A stretch of 15,975 nucleotides of DNA, taken from the NCBI GenBank assembly GCA_900617975.1, contig UZAE01012678.1, positions 18,162 through 34,136 of the forward strand, written 5' to 3'. How positions within the stretch are numbered: position 1 is the first letter of the stretch; the number at the start of each line of letters is the position of its first letter. Source of the DNA: Rodentolepis nana. Its lineage: Eukaryota; Platyhelminthes; Cestoda; Cyclophyllidea; Hymenolepididae. Below, one piece after another: positions 7,267 through 15,975 of this stretch. The notes under the pieces were generated by a model. It made no database searches and was not told where the DNA came from. It saw only the letters and a program-made list of their open reading frames with translations. The position numbers and the translations under genes are program-made.

Positions 7267-8400
7267 ATTGTTCTGACAATGAAGCAATTAATTCAAGTAA
7301 AATCAAGTTCCAATTAACTCAATAGCATTTTCAAATGCTGACAAAATGTCAAATATGATGAAAAAATAGAAGATAATGAAATGAAATAAATACCAAAATC
7401 AATATTTTATACCATATTTATGACCAATTCAGTTGACAAATTCTTTGCTCTGACAATAATTTAATGAAGACTAGCAGGTCAAGCTGACGCAACGGATTCA
7501 GTATATTGTGCCTGAGTTGTATTACAGTCGCTAAAATTAAGGTCAAAACTGCGAGGAGAAAACGATTTATGTTGAGTGATTCCAATTCTTGTAATTACGA
7601 AATGATGCGAAGCAGAGAGATCATTAAGCAAAACTAATTTCTTACTAAGTGAAATTCTATCGAATATAGTTGCAATGCTGTGATGTACCATAGTTAAACG
7701 AATGCCTCTCAATGCGAATGCTATTTGATACTTTTAGTATTCGCCAATGGAACTGCAATCTACGTAATTTCTGAGAAGAAAATTGTCACCTGTCAATATT
7801 TCGAATGCATTTTACATTTCTTCCCATAACAATGTCATATACAATACCATGAGTTGAACAAATTAGCCAAGGCATCAATTGTAGATTACTGTATTGAATA
7901 AGTGTTGAGCTCAATAATTCTTTAACCTGTTCTTGAATGCACTTTATTTGAATCTTGTACAATAGTCGGTCTTAATGAAATTACCAGATACTTTAAACTT
8001 GATATATTAAATAGTTTCACAAACAAATGTTACGTATTAATCGAAGTAAACGACTTAAGCGACATAACATTTCTTAAAGATAAGAAACGTTTAAGATGTA
8101 AATCGTATTATTTCTCCAACCAGCAGTCTGGATGGTTGCATTTGTTCTAAAGACTTACTGGGACTCTGTCTAGTATTAATCGATTTCATGAATTATTTTA
8201 ACAGAAATCAACAAATAAATTTTTAGATTTTTCTTTCTCTTAAAAGAAAATTATTTCAATTTATTCGCGATGAATTTGGATTCAATTGAATATTACTGAA
8301 CTAACAAAATATGCAATTGTTAATTTATCAATGTACGGTTATTATTATTATAACAAATTGAAGGCGTTTTGATAGTTATCATTAGCTCTTTATTTGCCTT
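7267..8400. other. AT-rich non-coding stretch
   Basis: Nothing beyond chance open frames is seen. The longest (minus, 7479-7712, 77 codons) has no recognisable domain, although a good acceptor-like site (cgttttctcctcgcag) lies inside it. No repeat was noticed. Confidence 0.6.
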
Positions 8401-8700
8401 CAGTCTTTACAGAGGGGGGGGGGGAGAAACATAAAAATGAGAAGAATGAAGAAGGGAGAACAGAAACGTGATTCCCAGATGTTAAAAAACAGACAGACAC
8501 CATGGCTCAGAAAGGGTAAGATGAGTGCTGTGGTGGGGAAGAATATGAAATACAGTGGGGTGATGGTAGTTTGAAGTCAGAAGGCAACTGCCGGTTAATA
8601 GACTGTTTTGCCGTATGATTAAACGTTGTCCAGGGTGTACCACGAGTCTATCCCACACTCCATGTACCGTTATTAATCTGTGGAAAGTAATTAACTCTTA
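8401..8700. other. GC-richer island with G11 run
   Basis: This stretch is visibly richer in G and C than its surroundings. It opens with a run of eleven G (8414-8424) and purine-rich sequence. It contains caccATGGctcagaaagg|gtaaga (ATG at 8502), which reads either as a start codon with a good context plus a splice donor 14 bases later, or as a match to a tRNA-type A box (tggctcagaaagg). It ends with cysteine-coding sequence (KRCPGC at about 8620-8640) that stops quickly. It could be a first exon, a short interspersed element, or promoter sequence. I cannot decide. Confidence 0.4.
8414..8424. repeat. Poly-G run (11)
   Basis: Eleven consecutive G on the plus strand, the only such run in an AT-rich window. 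It is prone to slippage and to sequencing error. Confidence 0.95.
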
Positions 8701-11700
8701 AATGATATAGCAATCTTTATTGAATAACGTTTTAATTCCGAATTAAATGCATTTTCTTCTTTGAAAATTAGCTGCCCCTGGATGTGAACCGTTAAAGTGC
8801 CTTATGCTAAGATTTTTTATTAAGATTTAATCGTCGTATTGCATAATTGTTAAAGCTACTTATTAATTTTAATTTTTTGATTGGAAACTGCTCCACCTGT
8901 TACATAAATTACCTCATTCATTATCCAGCAAAGGTTAAAAGTTTTCGATTAGATTTTAATTTTACCAAAACTTTACTTACGCATTTCTTGCACATATTAC
9001 TGATATTTCCCAAGTCCGCTTAAATTTGCGTATTCTGTCTTTAAAGAGTTAAATAACATTTTTTTCGGAATTGACATAAAGAGGAGAGTTACAACATTTT
9101 AATCTTAACGGGGATATTTCAACCTTAATTAGAATATAATGCCACTAAGCGAATGAGAATTTAAAACAATGTTGTTTGTTTAAATGCAGTATTATACTCC
9201 TAAGCGATATAATTTTAGTTTTCACCCATTTGACAAATTTAAACACTATTGACTGCCTTCTTTACAGTAAGTGTGACATTTCTCTTGCTTTACCAATAAC
9301 AAAGAAAGTTCTTAAGGAGAATCAGTAATTGTAAATAATTTAATTTATATTGAAGCTTAACTTGACTAAATAAAAGAAACATAAAATCCAAGTAGTTTAA
9401 TGATATTTCAAGCTAAAAATTATTTCGCATACAATTTTTTTGGAAAAGAGACTTTTTTGATGTGCATTTAAAAGTCAATCGAAAGTTGGGTCTCAATAGG
9501 CCTATGTATTGCTACTGAAACCTTTTATTAAATTATTGTAATAAGACATTTTCCATTCCATAGGACTTAAGACAATTACTGTAAATGGTGAGAATAGGTA
9601 AGCAAGATTTTTACTTCCCATTATTAGTTTAATCCTACTATCTTGAAGGCGTTTAAATTGCACAAAATTTCACCTGTGTGAAAAGAAAAAACTAATCAAA
9701 TTACAGACGAATATCAGTATCAACCATTGATCTAGAAACCCATTAATCAACGGAACGTTTTATTGAATATATTTAATCAATGCTTCACAAAATATTATTA
9801 TTATTGCCATTTTGAATACTTATTGGTCTGAGATACAGCTGTTTAGTGATGGCTGTTGGCAGTGTTGCCTTCATGTCGCTATCAAATTTACAGAGACATA
9901 ATTGCATATACTTACACTGTCCCCGTTCTAACTATTTGCCATTGAAATAGTCTCGTTTTTGCTTGGAAAAAATGTATTAACATCATTAATTGTTAACTAT
10001 GCTGTGTGTAGGATTAGTTCATTTATGTCATGCGTCAGCTGATAACTTAGCATTATTACAAGACAGATAATTATGCAAATCCCATTGGAAAGAGCACCAA
10101 TTATCTATCGAAGTAATTTTGAATTATATTCATTTTTGATATTTATTTTTTAAATATATGATATATATCGTATATCAGGCATTTAAAATTTAATAATTTT
10201 GATTATTTTAAAAGTAATGTTGCAAGGGATACAAACTTAAGTTGAGCTTACTTTAAAAAAAATAATAAATTTTGGAAGTGCGATTTGGCAGACTGAAACA
10301 AATACAACTGGAAGAACTTATAACTCACACGAAAGTTCTTGATTGTCCAGACTAATTTTTTTATATAGATTTGAGTAGATGTTTACATACTCGCCATATA
10401 TATTTAACTGTAGAATACGTCACGTTGGTAGTTTCATTATGCAGCGAGATGAAAGTAAAGACGATTAAATCGGTTTTAGCTAGCTTTTTGAGAAAATGAA
10501 ATTGTTTTTCTTAGAAAAAGAAGTTATGTGTTCACTTTTTACACGTTGGCTCCATATTCCTGTTAAACTTTCATTAGAATGTCGAATTGCATTGATACCA
10601 ATTTAAAGAAACTTGATTTGATTATTAAAATTGCAGCAAATTTGAACATTAATGCTCTCAATCGACATTTAAAATTTAGTGAAATATGCAAATTAGTTTG
10701 CTATATTTGCGTTTATTGGTTTGATCACTTTAAATGAATAAAACCCTTTAAGCACCTTTGTTATAGATTTTTCAATCCATTTTATTTTAATGTTTTAAAG
10801 AAATAAATCAATAAGGTCACCAATCTTTTATAAAACTGACAAAACAGGCAAATGATAAAGAATATAAATATCTTTTTTAGCTATTTCATTATTAGCAGAG
10901 TGCTAGGTCGAGCATAAGAGCTATTAATTGGCATTTAAATTTATTGAAAGATGCCTTCAATCAAAGATTAAAAATAAAATAAATCTTTCAGTCATTTTCA
11001 CAATTTCTCTGCCAATCTTATTTATTTGCACAATTTAAGGAATTTTATCAAAAGAGAAAATATCCTTCAGCTAATAAAATTGGTAAATGATGACGCAAAT
11101 ACATTACAATTTTCTTTAAAATTATTTTGGGGGTGCTAAGCTTTTGAAAGACTATTACTAAGTTATTTTTATTGTGCTAAATTTATTTTGACCCACTGAG
11201 TGTTTGGTATATTTTTCAAATCGTTTACACAATTGATTATGAGCGGTAGCAAGCCATTTGACCAAATGAAAGCTCATTAACATTAATTCCGGCCTTCATA
11301 ATAATTCGTCCATTTCGACTTCAATATTTCAGTTCAAAGACTTCCTAAAAGTCTCTTAACATTCACTAAAATTAATTTTGGTTCTAAAAACACTTGGTAT
11401 TGGATGAACTCTACTTCAATAAGTGGATCAAATAAGTGACAAGATATGATGCTACTTCTCATCTCATTATTGTTAGTCAGAGCTTTTGTAATTAAAAGAG
11501 GAAACTTAAATTAAAAGGTTAATATCAATTGACTACTACTGTTTCCACTATATAGCACATTTTGTATTGTGTTTTCTTTTTTCATTGAACATTTTTACGA
11601 CATTAAATCAATTTACGATTAGTTTACCTATTTGCTGTTTTACGATTTTATAGTCGTGTTTTCCTGTCCAGCTTAAAAGCAATCTTATTAGATGAAAAGT

Positions 11701-12352
11701 TTATTTAAAATAGAATTAACGCAGTCAAATGCACTGTTTTAGACATCAACAAATAATCAGTCCAAACATTTATTAACGAGATTTCTATATATTTTAAAAA
11801 ATAGCCGTTTCCTATTTATTGGACTTTAACCAAGTTAATAATTCTCTCGTGCAAAATAATAAAATTTACCACTAACGTTTAAAAACAAAAACCTTTTTGG
11901 ATACCTGAAACAAATAAGCCATAACAAGTGACTAAAACACTATTTGCAAGACGTTGAAAAATAAGCACAGGGTAGTGTACCCTGTAATCTCAAAAGCGAA
12001 AATGATGAAAAACAATAGCTCACAATAGAATTTTATTTAATGAACGTGTAACTATTGATTCTCTTAAATATTCATGATTGACCTTCTCAGAAGTATGAAT
12101 TATGTTGATTTCTGCGACAGACGGAAATATGAAATAAGAATGAAAAGAAAGGCAACTAAAAGAAAATTATTCTTTAATCAATCTAATCGTGGCACCAATT
12201 TTCATGAAGAAAGCCCAATAAACTTGCGTAAAAATATCTATATGAGATATCTATCAATTTAAAATGAAAAGTTTGGCAAATTTGAATAATTTCCATTTAT
12301 TTTAAAAGTCGTTCAGTTTATCTGTTGGAGGGTGATCTTGCATATTGTGTTA

Positions 12353-12354
<2 letters not shown>
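8701..12354. other. AT-rich stretch without a recognised gene
   Basis: Open frames are at chance length. A possible terminal exon lies at 9268-9328 (acceptor ctgccttctttacag; KCDISLALPITKKVLKENQ and stop; taaataaaag about 45 bases on), and a possible minus exon at 8981-9038 (RIRKFKRTWEISVICARN before GTAAGT). Neither has independent support. A near-palindromic TA-rich patch occurs at about 10155-10180. The open frame at 12074-12262 has no recognisable features. Confidence 0.5.

Positions 12355-12392
<38 letters not shown>
12355..12392. repeat. (AT)19 microsatellite
   Basis: Nineteen uninterrupted AT units. An open frame passing through it (IYIYIY...) continues into SRFDTYFCNGIQKFTEWFQE and stops at about 12540. 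The repeat itself accounts for much of that frame's length. Confidence 0.95.
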
Positions 12393-12395
<3 letters not shown>

Positions 12396-13299
12396 CCGTT
12401 TTGATACATATTTCTGCAATGGCATTCAAAAATTCACTGAGTGGTTCCAAGAAGAGCTGAATGGGGAAAATATTAAATTTTCAATGTCTTGTTGGAACGA
12501 CTTATCACAAAGCAAATCTTTCCGATTGGAAAGCTTATAAATGATTTGAAAAGCAAATGCATTGGCAAAATTATATTTCTGTTTTCGATTAGCAAATAAT
12601 TGGTTACGAAAAGTTGAGCAAAAAATGAGTCATTCCTAACTTTTTCTCAGTGTTCGATTATGCCAAAACCGAAAAAATTTTCTTATTTTCCAATAATTTA
12701 ACGACAAATGTTCAAACAGTTTACTGACTTGTATTCCGTTTCATTTTTGGTTCAAAAGGCTACAATTACGTCCATCAATTTGCGGCAAATGCGCAGTTAT
12801 TTAAATATTGAAGTTCAAATTGTATTTCATTTAGGAAATTTTTGATTACATAGAAAAATAAATCGTATTACTCTTAACCTTTGCATGGTGTTTCCACTGT
12901 CCTGATTTCTACAAATGGCAAAATGTCATGCCAATTCTACATATATAAAATTGACTATTATATATTAGAATGTCCTAAAATGTCTGTTATTTGATCTGAA
13001 ATGAATATATTTAAAAGTTGGTTTCTTTCTATTAGTTGGAATTGATTTTGTAAATTCAATTAATAGAGAGAAAACAGATTGCTCTTCTTTGCAATTTCAA
13101 AAAAAAATAGTTCCAAATTAAATTGCAAACCTGAAGTAGTACCTTTGCCAATATATCCTATTAGAACCTAAAATAAATTAATATCGGGTTCTAAATAAAA
13201 TTTGGTTGAAAACTATTCAAATCGAAATCAATTTCACATTCAATTGAATCCGGTGAAGTTACATACTGGCCAGATGAACTTGCTTTGAATTGATTGCTA
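12393..13299. other. AT-rich stretch without a recognised gene
   Basis: The first 148 bases hold an open frame (CNGIQKFTEWFQEELNG, then SCWNDLSQSKSFRLESL and stop) that reads more like protein than most here. It has no start outside the microsatellite frame and no recognised family. The rest shows nothing beyond AT-rich sequence and the upstream fringe of the inverted repeat (about 13231-13250). Confidence 0.4.
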
Positions 13300-13433
13300 G
13301 ATTTGTTCCTAGCCCTATTGTGTTTTTCGAAATGCAAGACAAAATGGCAACATTCGGTGTCGAAGGAGTAAAGAAATATGTCTGTAAATAGAAAAGTAAA
13401 ATAGTAATTAGAAGTTCAATCACATTTGGGAAG
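13300..13433 (+). repeat. Diverged inverted repeat, right copy
   Basis: This is the partner of 5608-5742 in opposite orientation, almost gap-free and about three quarters identical by eye. One frame reads ARFVPSPIVFFEMQDKMATF, then GVEGVKKYVCK and stop (stop at about 13386-13388); the left copy stops at the same alignment column. Upstream in that frame there is a TGA within about 30 bases, so any exon would have to begin at an internal acceptor (for example tttgttcctag or attgattgctag). Similarity continues about 45 bases past the stop, more than expected for a coding-only relationship. Confidence 0.6.
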
Positions 13434-14899
13434 GGTCTAGTTACCAAGCTATCATCCTTTCCCTGTGGTGGTAAATTGCAGCTATCAATTGGATCTTAAA
13501 AGAGTCTTAAAAATATATGGATCTCAGTGGGTAAAAGAGAAAAAAACAAAACGCACAATTTTTGATGGTTTTAAAAATTGTATTCAGGGCATTTCCAAGA
13601 TGAATAATTAATTTGGTAATTCTTCCATTGCGTTTGATCTAGGTTAGAAAAAATTTAATGTCCCAATTCTCATTACATTAGCTATAAAATTCACGAATAT
13701 ATTGCTCTTATAATCACGTCATGTTTTCGCTTTTTCATCGATTGTGTAACAGCCTTCCAACGTTATCATAATTTGCAATTGCATTTTTTTTGGTCTCAGA
13801 TTTGCATTAATTCATATTATTTATTTGGCTGCTAATTTTGAACAATAAAGTGAAAATTATGAATTTAGGTTTCAAATATTGCCTGCATTTTGCTCAAAAT
13901 TGTTCATTTCAAATTAAGTCAGAATGATGGAACATCAGAATAACTGCACTAAGCGAGAGTGTCAAATAACTAATTCTCTACTGGCAATGCACAGCAAGAA
14001 AAACAACGTTTTTTTTTAATATTGCAACGTTCAATAGATTTCAGACATTTTGATAAAACATTACGCTCCAGTTTCACAATTTAACTCATAGATTTGAAAG
14101 GCCTCCTCTGTGGAGATGTTTTCATGGTTTAAGTGAAAAAGAGGTATTGAAATATCAATCAGGTAATATTGCATTTTGAGCACTCTGAAATGCAGCCGTC
14201 TTGAACAAATCGAAATATAACATTTGTACACTCTTGATAGAGAACCTTTCTTTTATCGTCTGCATATCAACTTTAACGCCCTGTTCCCTCTGTTCCCAAT
14301 TAAAATTTTAACTTCAATGAACTCAATTTCTAATTGTGTTATTCATTTAAATTTTTTAATGTCCCTGGGTTTATTTAATAAGTATTCTAGTCGTGGGATT
14401 CTATTCCGTCAAATAGCAACCGTATAAAACGAAATAATTTAACGAAACAGCATTTCCGTTATTAAAGCCATTGATTTTCCGCCAGATATTCAATTGTTCA
14501 CATTTGGCTATCACAGAAATGATTGAAACAATTAAAGTTTTGTTAATCGAATACAACTTATATAGCGTTGTATATTTTATTCAATGTATATCTAAAGGAA
14601 ACTTTCATTTCATTATGTTGCATATTAAAATTAGTCCACAGTGACAGGATTTTTCAATTCCACATTTTTGTAGCAATTACATCAATGTCCTAGTTGCGTT
14701 CCAAACTGGGTCTATCTTCCAGCTTAATGCCAAACTTATAACATGGAATGATGTGCCAAGAGAGAATTCACTTTTACGTATGTCCTGCAGCTACATAAAC
14801 TCAAAAATCACTTAGACCATCAATATTGGTAACAGTAGATAGTTGGCCTTGCAATAAAATGACATTTCCAAGCTTTCAAATATAGGAATTTTAAATGTA
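13434..14899. other. AT-rich stretch without a recognised gene
   Basis: No supportable coding sequence or repeat was found. The open frame at 14224-14427 is hydrophobic-rich but of a length expected by chance. The left limit of the retroelement to the right is uncertain and could lie somewhat inside this stretch. Confidence 0.5.
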
Positions 14900-15975
14900 T
14901 TTGAAGTGTTAAGCGGGTTTTTCTGAGCATGTTATACCATCGAAGATAAAACAGAGCACAAAACGGTGTTTGGTTGAAACACCTTGAGGAACTGAAAAGA
15001 AAGCGGGACGACCTTCGCAACACTGCTGATCAGTCTGGAAGAACGGAAGGCAAACAAGCCTAGAGAGGACAATAAGCTGTCCTAAGGCAAGCCAACGTAC
15101 AAGTAAAACAAACGACCTTCGACGAGTTCATCTTCAATAGCAACTATCAAAGTGATAGCCAACGCACTTTCAAATTCCTGGATAACCTTAAAAACCACAT
15201 GAAAAGACCCAAGTAAGAACCTTAAAAACCACATGAAAAGACCCAAGTAAGAACCACGGCGTTTAAAAATAAACTGCTTACCACCGACTTTGCGAGGTTC
15301 AACTCCCACATGCAAAAGGAAAACCTCTTTGTCAGAAGATCTTAAAGAGATTTAAAGATACAAGTAAGACAGTTGGGTGAAATTATGGAAGACATAGCTA
15401 CACCAAATAATGTACTTACTGTACAATTTAGAAATTGCAAACCAAATGCTACGATAAAACAGCTCGAGTGCAAAAAGTCTCCTGGTGAAGACGGTATTCA
15501 TCCGGAATTTATAAATAGAAAAGAACCAACAGCCAAGAAAATTGTGCTGACGCTTTTCAACAAATTCTGGGAGGCCAGTCTCATATCTAATCAATAGAAT
15601 GTTGCCATAGTAATACCAGTACTAAAATAGAGCAAGTCCCAAACAACCTGATGCGGCAACAATGGAATGGTTATCGACATCGCAAAAACGAAATTCTAAA
15701 CATTTTCCTTGGCCCATGACAGAATAAACCCGCTTCTAAGGTACAAGAATACTACCCTAGAAAAAACCAATGAGTTCACTTATCTCGGAATGACGTTTTA
15801 CACAAAGCTAACGTGGAAAAGTCACATTGCTAAAATATCAGAACGAATCTCTAATAAACTGAATGTACTGAGGCGTCTTGTTGGTAGTGTATGGGGCTGA
15901 GCACGCTTAGCTCTCAACATCACTTACAAGATGTTTATTCAACCAATAATGTTGTAATGCTGTGAAACACTCATT
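14900..15975 (+). pseudogene. Jockey-like ORF2 remnant, central reverse transcriptase deleted, continues past window end
   Basis: One plus frame (in phase with 14989) carries family sequence throughout. It reads VWLKHLEELKRKRDDLRNTA and AVLRQANVQVKQTTFDEFI, then YQSDSQRTFKFLDNL (linker between endonuclease and reverse transcriptase). IKQLECKKSPGEDGIHPEF and LFNKFWEASLISNQ follow, then NVAIVIPVLK (first reverse transcriptase motifs, 15457-15630). After a break near 15640-15655 come GMVIDIAKTKF, EFTYLGMTFYTKLTWKSHIA, LRRLVGSVWG and ALNITYKMFIQPIML. The part that should hold the catalytic YADD and neighbouring motifs is missing. About ten in-frame stops occur (for example 15061, 15073, 15214, 15595, 15898), several at positions where Trp, Cys or Tyr is expected. 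It is a dead element, homologous to the minus fragment at 1493-1850. Confidence 0.85.
15184..15251. repeat. 34-bp tandem duplication inside ORF2 remnant
   Basis: The unit aaccttaaaaaccacatgaa with agacccaagtaag occurs at 15184-15217 and 15218-15251 without mismatch, followed by another aacc. Its length is not a multiple of three, so it shifts the reading frame of the retroelement. It fits slippage or repair after the element had died, or an assembly error. Confidence 0.95.

Noticed and set aside
8981..9038. Possible minus exon before a GTAAGT donor
   Set aside because: A GTAAGT hexamer is expected several times by chance in 16 kb of this composition; the frame is under 20 codons and has no partner in phase.
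12074..12262. Plus open frame of 62 codons, lysine/arginine rich
   Set aside because: The length is expected by chance in AT-rich DNA; there are no splice signals or recognised motifs.
12325..12540. Plus open frame through (AT)19 into CNGIQKFTEWFQEELNG
   Set aside because: Its apparent start and much of its length depend on the microsatellite. The tail reads like protein, but there is no acceptor beyond attag and no family match I can name.
14820..15315. Minus open frames at 14820-15023 and 15082-15315
   Set aside because: They are antisense to the plus-strand retroelement remnant, whose own frame carries the family motifs despite its stops.
15352..15594. Minus open frame of 80 codons
   Set aside because: It is antisense to the reverse transcriptase motif region GEDGIHPEF on the plus strand.

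Overview
This is eukaryotic, strongly AT-rich DNA with no intact protein-coding gene that I can defend. The only recognisable coding matter is broken pieces of a non-LTR (LINE-type) retrotransposon of the jockey-like group. The wording of its reverse transcriptase resembles elements that are abundant in arachnid genomes, so I suspect an arthropod, perhaps a spider. That placement rests on recall of a protein family and was not searched. Single N bases at 180, 786 and 3558 show that this is a draft assembly.

Left end (1-1850): a tangle of retroelement 3' ends. Plus-strand copies of the end of ORF2 and its 3' UTR face minus-strand copies of the same 3' end, giving a tail-to-tail inverted repeat around a spacer of about 100 bases. 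The whole unit is present twice (261-785 and 787-1337), plus a third partial copy (1-179), with an N at each seam. The minus-strand element continues into the C-terminal part of its reverse transcriptase ORF up to about 1850.

Middle (1850-14900): about 13 kb of AT-rich DNA with scattered repeats. These are exact tandem duplications of 60, 55 and 190 bp, a worn tandem repeat of roughly 170-180 bp near 3.7-4.1 kb, a pair of diverged inverted copies of a ~135-bp sequence 7.6 kb apart (5608-5742 and 13300-13433), a (AT)19 microsatellite, and a GC-richer island with an 11-G run at 8.4-8.7 kb. A few stretches look like small spliced exons, the best being two minus-strand segments at 6315-6400 and 6631-6737 whose splice sites and phase agree. 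They remain weak candidates.

Right end (14900-15975, running off the window): a plus-strand copy of the same retroelement type. It keeps the region before the reverse transcriptase, the first reverse transcriptase motifs and the C-terminal TYLGM region. The catalytic centre is deleted and there are many in-frame stops.

The two retroelement remnants point outward in opposite directions and share a homologous segment (about 1740-1850 against 15860-15975). I found no CRISPR array, tRNA, rRNA or bacterial-type operon.
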